A stretch of 64,000 nt of DNA from positions 1 through 64,000 of the forward strand of contig NZ_JAUQUB010000006.1 of NCBI RefSeq assembly GCF_030580675.1, read 5' to 3'. A program made the translations under genes and the position numbers. The stretch comes from Antiquaquibacter soli. GTDB lineage: Bacteria > Actinomycetota > Actinomycetes > Actinomycetales > Microbacteriaceae. Below are positions 43,552 through 53,423 of this stretch, piece after piece (position 1 is the first letter of the stretch; every line of letters starts with the position of its first letter). The notes under the pieces were generated by a model that worked only from the letters and a program-made list of their open reading frames with translations, was not told the origin of the DNA and ran no database searches.

Positions 43552-43563
43552 CACTATGTAGTG
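43552..43563. promoter_or_regulatory. Palindrome upstream of PadR gene
   Basis: CACTATGTAGTG has 5-base inverted arms around TG. It lies 8 bp before the PadR start and is placed for autoregulation. The site is short, so chance is possible. Confidence 0.4.
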
Positions 43564-43571
43564 TGTCTCGC

Positions 43572-43904
43572 ATGGTAGACGCGTCGAAGCACGAGCAGGA
43601 CCTCCGCAAGGGCGTCCTCGTGCTCGCCGTGCTCTCCCAGCTGCGCGAGCGGCAGTACGGCTACTCCCTGCGGCAGGCGCTCGCCGAGCGCGGGATGCCC
43701 ATCGAGGAGGGCACGCTCTACCCCCTGCTGCGCCGACTCGAGTCGCAGGGACTCCTCGATTCTCAGTGGCAGGCCGAGAACGGGCCGCCCCGGCGCTACT
43801 ACCTCCTGAGCGATCGCGGCGCGGCGCTCTACCGCGAGCTCGCGTCGTCGTGGGACTCCCTCGCGACGGTCATGACCACCCTCCTGAAAGGGGAAGAGCG
43901 ATGA
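43572..43904 (+). CDS. PadR family transcriptional regulator
   Basis: This 110-residue PadR regulator starts at ATG 43572 (MVDASKHEQDLRKG). The winged helix shows VLAVLSQLRERQYGYSLRQAL, then EEGTLYPLLRRLESQGLLDS and wing GPPRRYYLLSDRG, which are standard PadR features. Its stop overlaps the start of the next gene (ATGA), a membrane protein of the type that PadR regulators commonly accompany. Confidence 0.92.
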   Translation: MVDASKHEQDLRKGVLVLAVLSQLRERQYGYSLRQALAERGMPIEEGTLYPLLRRLESQGLLDSQWQAENGPPRRYYLLSDRGAALYRELASSWDSLATVMTTLLKGEER

Positions 43905-44830
43905 AGCCGGATGCTCTCATCGAGTCCTACGTCGCCGACGTCGTGCGGCACCTCCCGCGTCGCCAGCGCGCCGACGTCGCGTTCGAGCTGCGGTCGCTGC
44001 TCGCGGATGAGCTCGAAGGCCGTGCCGGCGACGCCGAGCCCACCGCCGCCGACGCGCTCGACCTGCTCGCCGGTTTCGGCCGACCCGCGGACGTGGCCGA
44101 CCGCTACCGACCCGCCGGCTTCACGATCATCCGGCCCGCGGAGGCGCCGCGCTTCGCGCTCATCGCGCTCATCGGCGTCGCCCTGCAGTGGATCGGCACA
44201 CTGCCCGCCGTCTTCGTCGGCGAGGGCGACTGGCTCAACCGGCTCGCGCAGTGGTGGCTGAGCTGGGGGCTCGGGGCGTTCTGGTGGCCGGGCATCCTCG
44301 TCTCGCTGTCGATCGTGGCCGCGCTCGTCGGGTCCCGCCGCGACTCGACCGCCGAGTGGACCCCTCGCGAGGCGGCCGCACTCGACCGCGACCGGATCTC
44401 GCGACCCCTGTACGTGCTCGCGATCGCCGGCGGCCTCGTCGGCGTCGCCGTGCTCCTCGCCGTCGTGTCCCTCGAGTCGGTGCTGCCGGGTCTGCCGCGG
44501 CCCCTCCTCGACGCGTTCGAGTTCGACGCGGGCTTCCTCTCCACCCGGGCGCCGTGGGCGCTCGCGCTGTGGGCGGCGAGCTTCGCCGGGCTGATCGCGG
44601 TACTCGTCGCCGGGCGGTGGTCGCGGGGCACGCGCATCCTCGCCATCGCCGTCGACGCGGGATGGCTCGCCCTCCTCATCTGGTGGGCGACCGGCCCCGT
44701 CTTCGTGTCGCCGCTCGCCGACTCGGTCACGCGGGGCTGCCTCCTGCTCGTCGCCGCCTTCGTCGTGTGGGATGCCGTGGCCTCCGCCCGACGGCTGCCG
44801 CGTCGCATCCCGGCGCCCGCAGTGCCCTAG
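43901..44830 (+). CDS. HAAS-domain membrane protein, PadR partner
   Basis: This 309-residue protein has an N-terminal HAAS-like (DUF1700-type) cytoplasmic helical domain: YVADVVRHLPRRQRADVAFELRSLL, then ADALDLLAGFGRPADVADRY (residues 8-68). About six membrane helices follow. HAAS domain proteins are typical downstream partners of PadR regulators and may act as membrane sensors. Start ATG 43901 overlaps the PadR stop. Confidence 0.8.
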   Translation: MKPDALIESYVADVVRHLPRRQRADVAFELRSLLADELEGRAGDAEPTAADALDLLAGFGRPADVADRYRPAGFTIIRPAEAPRFALIALIGVALQWIGTLPAVFVGEGDWLNRLAQWWLSWGLGAFWWPGILVSLSIVAALVGSRRDSTAEWTPREAAALDRDRISRPLYVLAIAGGLVGVAVLLAVVSLESVLPGLPRPLLDAFEFDAGFLSTRAPWALALWAASFAGLIAVLVAGRWSRGTRILAIAVDAGWLALLIWWATGPVFVSPLADSVTRGCLLLVAAFVVWDAVASARRLPRRIPAPAVP

Positions 44831-44886
44831 GCACCCGCCGCGCAACCCCCTCGCACAACGCGCAGCCGCCGCTTACGCTGGAAGGC

Positions 44887-45111
44887 ATGTCCCGAGGTCG
44901 TCAGGTCGCCGCCGCCGTGCTCATCGCCGTCGCCGCGCTCGTCTACGGGGTCTCGCCGCTCGACGTCGTGCCGGAACTGCTGACCGGCCCGCTCGGGTTC
45001 GCGGACGACCTCGCCGTGCTCGCCGGTGCGGGCTTCGCGATCTGGAAGCTCCTGAGCGGCGGCAAGCCGAAGCCCGGCGAGACCGGGCCGACGACACCGC
45101 CGGCCGCCTAG
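44887..45111 (+). CDS. DUF1232-like small membrane protein
   Basis: This 74-residue protein resembles the DUF1232 family (helix with VYGVSPLDVVPELL and LGFADDLAVLAGAGF). The core PxDxxP-like motif and following D-D are the family hallmark. A C-terminal Pro/Lys/Gly tail follows. It converges on the SARP gene, and the two stops overlap by 4 bases. Function of the family is unknown. Confidence 0.7.
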   Translation: MSRGRQVAAAVLIAVAALVYGVSPLDVVPELLTGPLGFADDLAVLAGAGFAIWKLLSGGKPKPGETGPTTPPAA

Positions 45112-48100
45112 AACCTCGGCTCGAGGCCGAGTTCGACGGCGACCCGCTCGCGAACGCGATCGGCCTCAGCGCGGTGGGCGGCCGCGGCATCCGAGCGACC
45201 GAGCCGGTCGGCGAGCCGGGCGAGGAGGTCCGCGCGAGGACCCCAGCAGACGAGGGCGGTGCCGAGCACGACGAGCGTCGACGGGGATGCCGCGACCGCG
45301 TCGTACGCCTCGGTGAGCAGAGGCGACCCCAGGCGCAACGACACCTCCGCGGCCATCGCGCGGTCGAGGTCGGTGCCCCAGTACTCGGCGGTCGGGACGC
45401 TGTGCAGCCCCCACCGGGACTGGAGGGCGCGGGCATCCTCGACGCGGCCCGCGTCGGCGAGCGACAGCACGGCGAGCCAGCGCAGCGAGCGGTGCGAGTC
45501 CTTCATCGCCTTGTCGGCGATCTCGCGGGCGACCGGTTCGATGTCTCCCGTGCGGCGCGCGAGCGTGTACATCTGGGCCGAGTACGCCCAGTCGCCGCCC
45601 CAGATGCTCGTACGCTGCAGCGACGCGTGGGCATGGTCGATGAGCGCCCGCACCTCGCCCTCGCGGCCGGTGAGCAGCGCGAGGCACGCCGCCTGACCGG
45701 TGTACTGCGCGTCGAGCTCGGGGCGGCTGAGGAGCGCGGTGAGCTCGCCCGCGCGCGAGTGGTCCTCGACGAAGCCGGCGACGTCGCCGCGCGCGAACCG
45801 CAGGCTCCCGCGGTGCAGCCGGGCGACCACCTCGCCCGTGGAGATGGGGTCCGCCTCCCCGGCGAGGGCGATCCAGCGGTCGAGCACCTCCAGGCGGAGG
45901 TCGTCGTCGGCGGGCTGCCACAGGGCGAACACGCGGTCGTTGAGGGCGCGGGCGAGGAGCGCCGGCTCGCCGATCCGCTCCGCGAGGGCGACGGCCTCGA
46001 CCGACACCTCGCGGCCGCGCGCGCGATCGGCCGCTTCGCCGTAGTAGAGCTCCATCGCGAGCGCCCCGGTGAGCTCGGCGCGCTCCCGGTCGGTGAGGTC
46101 CGGGCCGGCGAGCTGCTCGTCGAGGTGCCGGATGACCTCGCGGTCGACCTCCCCGAACTGCCGCCAGTTCCACAGCGTGATGCTGCCGAGCAGTCCGAGC
46201 GAGCGCACCGTGAGCTCGCGCTCGCCGAGTCGCGACGCCGCGCGCAGGGCACGCCGCAGCGTCCCGGCTGCGCCTTGGGCGTCGCCGGCGTCGCGCTGGT
46301 CGAAGGTGAGCTGCACGAGCATCTCGGCGCGCGTGCGCTCCGCATCGGGGCCGGGCGGCAGCATTTCGAGGGCGCGCTTGCCCGAGAGCGCGGCGAGGTC
46401 GAAGGCGAGGATGGCGCGAGCGGAGTCGGCCGCCGCCACGCACGACTCGAAGGCGCGGGCATCGGGCACGCCCGCCGCCGCGCGGTAGCGGTGGTCGGCG
46501 AGCTCCTGCACTCGGTCGTCGCTGTCGGCGTCCGGGAGCCGCTCGATCGCGTCGGCGTAGGCCGCGTGCAGCTGGGTGCGGCGGGTGAGCGGGATCGCCG
46601 CCACGATCGCGTCGCGGGCGAGGCTGTGCGTGAAGCGGTACCCGCCGTCGCGGGCGACGAGGATGCCGTGCGCCAAGCCGCCCTCGATGGCCTCGAGCAC
46701 CGCCGCGCCACCGCCGCCGGCCACCCCGAGCACGGCGAGGTCGAGCGACTCGCCCGCTACCGCCGCGAGGTCGAGCACGTCCCTGGCCTCCGGCGGGAGC
46801 GCGCTCGCGCGCACGGCGAGGAGGTCGCCGACCGAGGCGGGAAGGGCATCCGGGTCGCCCGATGAGAGCACGGCGGTGACGAAGTAGGCGTTGCCGCCGG
46901 TGCGCTCCCAGAGCTCGTGGATGCGCTCCTCCGACAGCCCCTGGGCGGTGGGCAGCTGGGCGACCTCGTCGGGAGTGAGGGGTGCGACGAGGTGCCGGGT
47001 CGTGGATTCGGTGCCCGCGATGGCGACGAGGGCGGCCGCGATGTCGGGGCGGCGGGACTCGGGCAGCCTCGCCGTGATGAGCAGGGAGACCGGGAGGCTG
47101 CGGAGCCGCGCGGCGAGCAGTCGCAGCACGTGCACGGTCGTGGCATCCGCCCACTGCACGTCGTCGAGAACGACGAGCACGGGCTCGGCGGCGGCGGCGG
47201 TGACGACCTCGCCGGCGATCGCCTCGGCGAGGATGAGGCGGGACTGCTCCACGTCGTCGACGCCGCTCGTCGACTCGAGGAGGGTGGCGAGCTGGCTCGC
47301 GCCCGACGGGTCCGGGCTGCCCGGCAGCGCCCCGAGCAGTTCGCGGACGATCCACAGCGCGGGCGCCCCGCCGTCCGGCGCCTTCGCCCACGCGACGCGC
47401 ACACCCGCGCCGACGGCGGTGCGCGCGGCGAGCTCCGCGAGGTGCGTCTTGCCCACCCCGGTGGGGCCCTCCAGGATGACGGTGCGACCCCGCCCCTCGC
47501 GGGCGCCGCGCACGGCGCGGTCGATGTCCGCCCGCGCCGCCGTCCGCCCCACCGTCTCCGTCGCGGACCCCGCGGACACTCCGGACCCCGCGGGCGCGGC
47601 GGGCGACGGAGCGCCCACCGCGGGCTCGCGCAGCACGCGGGAGTGCAGCTCGCGCAACCGGGGGCCGGGGTCGATGCCGAGGGCGTCGGCGACGAGCTCC
47701 CTGAACTCCTCGAAGACGGAGAGCGCGACGGCGGTGTTGCCGGCGCGGTGCTCCGCGTCCATCCGCAGCAGCCAGTAGCCCTCGTTGAGGGGTTCGAGGT
47801 CGGTGAGCGCGCGGGCACGCTCGGCAGCCTCGGCGGCGTCCCCGTGCTCGAGGAGGGTTCGGGCATCCAGCTCGTCAACCCGGTGGCGGAGCCGCTCGAG
47901 CCGTTGCCTCTCGAGCTGGAGGTCGCTCGTCGGGATCGCCCCCTGGAACGGGATGCCCCGCCACAGCCCGCGCGCCTGCCCGAGCGCGTCCGCCGCGGCT
48001 GCCCAGTCCCCGCCCCGCGCCGCCGCGTCTGCGGCCTCGACGGCGCGGGAGAACCGCACGAGGTCGATCGACTCGGCGGCGACATCGAGGCTGTACCCGC

Positions 48101-48371
48101 CGGGCCGCGTGGTCACGGCCACGCCGAGTGGGGCGAGCTGCTTGCGCAACCGCGACACGTACACGTAGAGGGTGGACACGGCCGACGCGGGCGGCTCGTC
48201 GTCCCAGAGCTGCTCGATGAGGTGCTCGGTCGACACGACGCGCGACGGCTCGAGCGCGAGGAGCGCGAGCAGCGCCGTGACGCGACCCGCCTGGGGCACG
48301 ACGGGCTCGGCTCCGGGGGCGCGCAGCTGCGGTTCGCCGAGGAGGGCGATCGTCAGCTGAGAGGAGGTCAC
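45108..48371 (-). CDS. SARP/AfsR family regulator with BTAD and ATPase domains
   Basis: This is a 1087-residue regulator starting at GTG 48371 (VTSSQLTIALLGEP). The N-terminal OmpR-type winged helix (about residues 10-95) is followed by a bacterial transcriptional activation domain (to ~245). An ATPase follows, with Walker A LEGPTGVGKTHLA and Walker B LVVLDDVQWAD, then a long TPR-like helical region. This layout fits SARP activators. It is divergent from the BBE-type flavoenzyme gene (131 bp between starts), the probable target. Confidence 0.88.
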   Translation of the reverse strand: MTSSQLTIALLGEPQLRAPGAEPVVPQAGRVTALLALLALEPSRVVSTEHLIEQLWDDEPPASAVSTLYVYVSRLRKQLAPLGVAVTTRPGGYSLDVAAESIDLVRFSRAVEAADAAARGGDWAAAADALGQARGLWRGIPFQGAIPTSDLQLERQRLERLRHRVDELDARTLLEHGDAAEAAERARALTDLEPLNEGYWLLRMDAEHRAGNTAVALSVFEEFRELVADALGIDPGPRLRELHSRVLREPAVGAPSPAAPAGSGVSAGSATETVGRTAARADIDRAVRGAREGRGRTVILEGPTGVGKTHLAELAARTAVGAGVRVAWAKAPDGGAPALWIVRELLGALPGSPDPSGASQLATLLESTSGVDDVEQSRLILAEAIAGEVVTAAAAEPVLVVLDDVQWADATTVHVLRLLAARLRSLPVSLLITARLPESRRPDIAAALVAIAGTESTTRHLVAPLTPDEVAQLPTAQGLSEERIHELWERTGGNAYFVTAVLSSGDPDALPASVGDLLAVRASALPPEARDVLDLAAVAGESLDLAVLGVAGGGGAAVLEAIEGGLAHGILVARDGGYRFTHSLARDAIVAAIPLTRRTQLHAAYADAIERLPDADSDDRVQELADHRYRAAAGVPDARAFESCVAAADSARAILAFDLAALSGKRALEMLPPGPDAERTRAEMLVQLTFDQRDAGDAQGAAGTLRRALRAASRLGERELTVRSLGLLGSITLWNWRQFGEVDREVIRHLDEQLAGPDLTDRERAELTGALAMELYYGEAADRARGREVSVEAVALAERIGEPALLARALNDRVFALWQPADDDLRLEVLDRWIALAGEADPISTGEVVARLHRGSLRFARGDVAGFVEDHSRAGELTALLSRPELDAQYTGQAACLALLTGREGEVRALIDHAHASLQRTSIWGGDWAYSAQMYTLARRTGDIEPVAREIADKAMKDSHRSLRWLAVLSLADAGRVEDARALQSRWGLHSVPTAEYWGTDLDRAMAAEVSLRLGSPLLTEAYDAVAASPSTLVVLGTALVCWGPRADLLARLADRLGRSDAAAAHRAEADRVRERVAVELGLEPRF

Positions 48372-48501
48372 TAAGCGGTTATACCGCGATCGGGGCTGCA
48401 CCGACCTTGCACCCCGCGGGTGGCCGTCACGCGCCGCGTGCAAGACCGGCGACAGGTGGCGGTGGGAGAACTGAGCCACACGCTTCGGAAAGGAAGAACC
48501 C

Positions 48502-49872
48502 ATGACCATCGAGATCGAGCGCCCTCGCGCTCTCGCCGCTCAGCTCGCCGCGGTCGGCGTCGCCCGGGTGTTCGCCCCGGACGAGGCCGAGTACGTCGAC
48601 GAGCTGCTCGGTTTCAACCGCGCCCTCGTCCACACGCCCGAGATCGTCGTCGCGGCGACGAGCGTCGACGACGTGGTCGCGACGGTGGCCTTCGCGAGCC
48701 GCCACGGCCTGCCCATCTCCGTGCTGGGGCGGGGGCACGGCATCCTCGCGCCCATCACGGAAGGGATCGCGCTCACCACCGTCGGGCTCGCGTCCGTCGA
48801 GGTGGATGCCGCGGCCCGCACCGCTCGCGTCGGCGCGGGCGCCATGTGGAGCGACGTGCTCGACGCGAGCACCCCGCTCGGCCTCGCCCCGCTGTGCGGC
48901 TCGGCCCCCCACGTCGGGGTCGTCGGCTACCTGCTCGGCGGCGGCATCGGCCCCGTCGCCCGCACGTTCGGCTTCGCGGCCGACCACGTGCGCTCGGTGA
49001 CCGTCGTCACCCCTCAGGACGGCCTCGTCACCGCCGACGCGACCTTCAACACCGACCTGTTCTGGGCGGTGCGCGGCGGCAAGGGCGGCTTCGGCGTCGT
49101 CGTGTCCGTGGAGATCGACCTGTTCCCCCTCACCCACGTCTACGGCGGCGGGCTGTACTTCGCGGCGGCGGACGCCCCCGCAGTGCTCCGCGCGTTCGCG
49201 GAGTGGTCGGCCGACGTGCCCGAGGAGCTCACGACCTCCGTCGCGCTCCTGCGCCTGCCCCCGCTCCCGCAGCTGCCGGAGCCCCTGCGCGGCCAGTTCG
49301 TCGCCCACGTCCGCATCGCCTACGTCGGCGACGCGGAGGAGGGCGAGCGGGTGATCGCGCCGCTGCGCGCCGTCGCGACGCCTCTCATCGACACGGTCGG
49401 CGTGCTGCCGTACGCGCAGCTCGGCTCGATCCACTCCGACCCGGTCGACCCGATGCCGGTCACCGAGGGCGGCATCCTGCTGTCCGGCTTCGATGCGGGA
49501 GCGGCGGATGCCCTGCTCGCGATCACGGGGCCGACGCAGGAGGTGCCGCTCGTCGCCGTCGAGGTGCGGCGACTCGGCGGGGCGCTCTCGCGCACCCCCC
49601 AGGTCGACAACGCGATCGGCGGCCGGGAGGCGGAGTACGGGCTGCACATCGTGGGCGCCCCCGTGCCGGAACTGCTGGAGACGGTCATCCCGGCCGTCAT
49701 CGACGGCGTCTTCACCGCGCTCGCACCATGGGCGACGGGCACGACGCAGGTCAACTTCGTCGGTCCCGCGAACCGCGCGGCGAGCTCGTGGCCGCCCGCG
49801 GTCGCCGAGCGCCTCGCCGAGGTGCGTCGCCGCTACGACCCCCAGGGCCGCTTCCCGTACACCGGGAGGTAG
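48502..49872 (+). CDS. FAD-binding oxidoreductase, BBE-like (PCMH-type)
   Basis: This 456-residue flavoenzyme has an N-terminal PCMH-type FAD domain with VVAATSVDDVVATVAFA and GRGHGILAP, where the His is the expected covalent FAD link. LCGSAPHVGVVGYLLGGGIG contains the Cys seen in such enzymes, though placed a few residues before the usual bicovalent position. The C-terminal BBE-like part ends YDPQGRFPYTG. The start has an AGGAAG site. It may oxidise a sugar or phenolic compound. No signal peptide. Confidence 0.88.
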   Translation: MTIEIERPRALAAQLAAVGVARVFAPDEAEYVDELLGFNRALVHTPEIVVAATSVDDVVATVAFASRHGLPISVLGRGHGILAPITEGIALTTVGLASVEVDAAARTARVGAGAMWSDVLDASTPLGLAPLCGSAPHVGVVGYLLGGGIGPVARTFGFAADHVRSVTVVTPQDGLVTADATFNTDLFWAVRGGKGGFGVVVSVEIDLFPLTHVYGGGLYFAAADAPAVLRAFAEWSADVPEELTTSVALLRLPPLPQLPEPLRGQFVAHVRIAYVGDAEEGERVIAPLRAVATPLIDTVGVLPYAQLGSIHSDPVDPMPVTEGGILLSGFDAGAADALLAITGPTQEVPLVAVEVRRLGGALSRTPQVDNAIGGREAEYGLHIVGAPVPELLETVIPAVIDGVFTALAPWATGTTQVNFVGPANRAASSWPPAVAERLAEVRRRYDPQGRFPYTGR

Positions 49873-49945
49873 GAGGAACGGGGCCGAGGTGAATCGGGTG
49901 TCCTCGGCCCCTTCCGTTTTCGCTCGCATCGGGCATCCTTGAACA

Positions 49946-51697
49946 GTGGACGCGACCGGCACGACCGCCCTGGAGCGGCTGGATGCCGTGCGCGCCGACC
50001 TCGACGGCGTGCGGTTGCCGCTGCCGCTCGACGGGGCGCTCGAGTCGCAGCAGTCGGCCGCGGCGGCCGTGCGCCAGATCGACGACTACGTGCGGCCCCG
50101 CCTGACGGACCTCGATGCCCCGCTCCTCGCGGTCGTCGGGGGATCGACGGGCGCGGGCAAGTCGACGATCGTGAACGCCCTCGTCGGCTCGCCCGTGACG
50201 CGGGCGGGAGTCATCCGGCCGACGACGCGCCAGCCGATCCTCGTGCACGCTCCCGCGGACGCCGGCTGGTTCGCGTCCGACCGCATCCTGCCGTCGCTCG
50301 CGCGGGTCCGCGGTCGCCTCTCCGCCCCCGACGAGCGAGCGGACACCGCGGGGGATGCCCCGGACGCGAGCCGCATCGGCGAGCTCGTGCTCCTGTCCGA
50401 CGGCCGCATCCCCGACTCCGTCGCCCTCCTCGACGCGCCCGACATCGACTCGGTCGCCGACGAGAACCGCGCCCTCGCGAACCAGCTCCTCGCCGCCGCC
50501 GACCTGTGGCTGTTCGTGACGACGGCCGGCCGCTACGCGGACGCCGTGCCGTGGCGGCTCCTCGACGACGCCGCGGCGCGCGCCATCACCGTCGGCGTGG
50601 TGCTCAACCGCGTTCCCGCCGCGGCCGCCGACGAGGTGACCGAGGACTTGCGCCGGATGCTCGCCTCGCGCGACCTCGCGGCCGCCCCCGTCTTCACGAT
50701 CGCCGAGCAGCCGCTCGACGCGGCCGGCATGCTGCCCTCGGCGGCGGTGGCGGGCATCCGCGGCTGGTTCGAGTCGATCGCGGGCGACCGGGCCGAGCGC
50801 GCCCGCATCGCGGCGGCGACCCTGCTCGGGGCGGTGGTCGACCTGGGTGCCCGGGTCGAGCGCATCGCCGCCGCGCGCCAGGCGCAGCTCGACTGGGCCG
50901 ACGACGCGGAGCGGGCCATCCGCGAGGAGTTCCGATCGGCGGACGCCGCGATCGACGCCGCCACTCAGGACGGCGCGCTCCTGCGCGGCGAGGTGCTCGC
51001 GCGCTGGCAGGACTTCGTGGGCACCTCCGACGTGTTCCGACAGGTGGAGTCGTGGTTCTCCCGCACCCGCGACGCGGTGACCTCCTGGCTCCGCGGCATC
51101 CCGCAACCGGTCGTCGACGTGGAGACGACCATCGAGCACGGGCTGCACGCGGTCGTCGTCGATCAGGCGGGCCGGGCATCCGCGGGGGCGTGGCGCGAGC
51201 TGCAGCGCAGCCGGGCGGGTCGCGCGCTCGCCGAGGGGCACGCGGAGCTGTCTGCGGCGTCCGTGGGATTCCCGGCCCGGGCGTCGGGGATGATCCGCGA
51301 CTGGCAGGGCTCGGTCATGCAGCTCATCAGCGACAACGTCGGCTCGAAGCGCACCCGTGCGCGGGTGCTGTCGCTCGGGCTCAACGCCGTGACCGTCGCG
51401 CTCATGGTCGTCGTGTTCGCGTCGACCGGGGGGCTCACCGGCGGCGAGCTCGTCATCGCCGGCGGCTCGGCGGTCATCGGCCAGAAGCTCCTCGAGACGA
51501 TCTTCGGCGAGGACGCCGTGCGCCGGCTCGCGAAGCTCGCGCGAGACGACCTCGGTCGGCGGGTCGACGCCCTCCTTCAGTCGGAGGCCGACCGCTACAC
51601 CGAGCTTCTCGCGGGAGTGCGGGGCGGCCCCGATCCCGAGCGCCTGCGCGGAGACGCGGCCGCCCTCGTCGCCGCCGTCGAGAGTCAGCGCTCGTGA
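49946..51697 (+). CDS. Dynamin-like GTPase, first of a pair
   Basis: This 583-residue GTPase starts at GTG 49946. It has P-loop GGSTGAGKSTIVNAL (about residues 67-81) and G3-like DAPDIDSV. A long helical region and a hydrophobic hairpin (about residues 475-510) follow. It overlaps the next GTPase gene by 4 bases (GTGA). Adjacent GTPase pairs of this kind in actinobacteria include DynA/DynB, but the exact family here is not certain. Likely works at the membrane. Confidence 0.75.
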   Translation: MDATGTTALERLDAVRADLDGVRLPLPLDGALESQQSAAAAVRQIDDYVRPRLTDLDAPLLAVVGGSTGAGKSTIVNALVGSPVTRAGVIRPTTRQPILVHAPADAGWFASDRILPSLARVRGRLSAPDERADTAGDAPDASRIGELVLLSDGRIPDSVALLDAPDIDSVADENRALANQLLAAADLWLFVTTAGRYADAVPWRLLDDAAARAITVGVVLNRVPAAAADEVTEDLRRMLASRDLAAAPVFTIAEQPLDAAGMLPSAAVAGIRGWFESIAGDRAERARIAAATLLGAVVDLGARVERIAAARQAQLDWADDAERAIREEFRSADAAIDAATQDGALLRGEVLARWQDFVGTSDVFRQVESWFSRTRDAVTSWLRGIPQPVVDVETTIEHGLHAVVVDQAGRASAGAWRELQRSRAGRALAEGHAELSAASVGFPARASGMIRDWQGSVMQLISDNVGSKRTRARVLSLGLNAVTVALMVVVFASTGGLTGGELVIAGGSAVIGQKLLETIFGEDAVRRLAKLARDDLGRRVDALLQSEADRYTELLAGVRGGPDPERLRGDAAALVAAVESQRS

Positions 51698-53298
51698 GCC
51701 GCGGTGCCGCGACCCCGCTCGGCGATCGGCTCGACGCGCTCCGCACCGTCCGCGACCTCGGTGACGGACGGGTGCAGGATGCCCTGCTCGCCGACCTCGA
51801 CGCCCTCCTCGTGCGTGCCGAGGGCCGCCGCGCCCTGTCCGGCGATCACACCGTCGTGGGGCTCTTCGGAGCGACCGGGTCGGGAAAGTCCAGCCTCCTC
51901 AACGCGATCGTCGGGCAGGAGGTCGCGCGCAGCCATGTCCGCCGACCGACGACATCCGAGCCCCTCGCCGTCGTGTGGGAGCCGACCGGGGCGACCGCCC
52001 TCCTGGACTGGCTCGAGGTGCGCGACCGTCGCACGGGGCTCGCGACCATCGACGACCGCGCCGACCGGCTCGTGCTCCTCGACCTCCCCGACTTCGACTC
52101 CGTGGAGTCCGCCCATCGCGCGGTCGCGGAGCGGCTCGCTGCGCAGGTCGACGCTCTCGTGTGGGTCGTGGACCCGCAGAAGTACGCCGACGCGGTGCTG
52201 CACGCCGACTTCCTCCAGCGGCACTCCCGGCACGGCGCCGTCACCCTCGTGGTGCTCAACCAGGTCGACCTCCTACCCGCGGCGGACGTGCCCCGCGTCG
52301 TCGAGTCGCTCCGGGGGCTGCTCGCCGCCGACGGGCTCGGGTCGGTGCGCATCCTCACCACGAGTGCCGCGACGGGCGACGGCGTGGCCGCTCTCCGCTC
52401 CGCGATCGGCGAGCTCGCCGGCTCCCGCGCCGCGGCGACGGCGCGCTTGGAGGCGGATGTCTCGGCCATCGCCGCGCGAGTGCCGGAGCCGGGCATCCCG
52501 CCCCGCCCCGCCGCCGCCGATCGCTCCCGGGAGCGCGCGCTCGCGGCGGAACTCGCCACCGCCGCCGGAGCGGACACCGTCGCGAGCGCCGTCGCGGCGT
52601 CGTACCGCAAGCGCAGCGGGCAGGCGACGGGCTGGCCGCTCGTGTCGTGGCTCCTGCACTTCCGAGCCGATCCGCTCGCCCGGCTCGGCTTGCGGCCGAC
52701 GGCGGGCACGAAGCGCGACCCGGAGCTGCACCGCTCGAGCATGCCGGCGATGAACGCGGGCGGGCAGGCGCGCGCGTCGCTCGCGGTGCGGTCGTTCGCG
52801 GAGGCGGCGGCGGAGCCGTTCACCGAGGACTGGCGGGCGGGCATCCGGGATGCCGCGCAGTCGGGTCTCGACGAGCTGCCGCGCTCCCTCGATCTCGCCG
52901 TCTCCCGCGCGAGCCTGCCGACCCGCGGCTCGTGGTGGTGGCCGGTCTTCGGGGTGCTGCAGTGGCTGTCGGTGCTCGCCGCCCTCGCCGGAGTGCTGTG
53001 GATGCTCGGCATCGCGTTCCTCCCCCGGTTCGGCCTCGAGGCGCCTGCAGTGCCCTCCGTCGAGGGGTGGCCCGTGACGACGCTGCTCGTCGCGGGCGGG
53101 GTGCTGCTGGGCATCCTGCTCGGCCTCGCCTCGGCGGCGATCTCTGCGGCGGTCGCGGCGGACCGCCGTCGCCGGGCGCGTGCGGCGATCGTCGAGCAGG
53201 TCACTCGCGTCGCGCGGGAGCTCGTCGTCGAGCCGATCGCGGCCGAGGTGGACCGCGCCGCTCGGTTCTCCGCCGCCCTCGGCACCGCCCGAACCTGA
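51694..53298 (+). CDS. Dynamin-like GTPase, second of a pair
   Basis: This 534-residue GTPase starts at GTG 51694, in a 4-base overlap with its partner. P-loop GATGSGKSSLLNAI (about residues 60-73), G3 DLPDFDSV and G4-type NQVDLL are present. Two C-terminal membrane helices lie at about residues 418-443 and 463-488. The two GTPases may form a heteromer on the membrane; target and role are unknown. Confidence 0.78.
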   Translation: MSRGAATPLGDRLDALRTVRDLGDGRVQDALLADLDALLVRAEGRRALSGDHTVVGLFGATGSGKSSLLNAIVGQEVARSHVRRPTTSEPLAVVWEPTGATALLDWLEVRDRRTGLATIDDRADRLVLLDLPDFDSVESAHRAVAERLAAQVDALVWVVDPQKYADAVLHADFLQRHSRHGAVTLVVLNQVDLLPAADVPRVVESLRGLLAADGLGSVRILTTSAATGDGVAALRSAIGELAGSRAAATARLEADVSAIAARVPEPGIPPRPAAADRSRERALAAELATAAGADTVASAVAASYRKRSGQATGWPLVSWLLHFRADPLARLGLRPTAGTKRDPELHRSSMPAMNAGGQARASLAVRSFAEAAAEPFTEDWRAGIRDAAQSGLDELPRSLDLAVSRASLPTRGSWWWPVFGVLQWLSVLAALAGVLWMLGIAFLPRFGLEAPAVPSVEGWPVTTLLVAGGVLLGILLGLASAAISAAVAADRRRRARAAIVEQVTRVARELVVEPIAAEVDRAARFSAALGTART

Positions 53299-53423
53299 AC
53301 ATATGGTGAAACGGTCTGTCAACCGCTACTAATTGAGCGAAACTCCGCGTAGCATAGGGGGCGCGGGGGGCCGCGTTTCGACGAATTCCGTCATTTCTGG
53401 ACGCTCCACGCCTCCTGGAAAAC

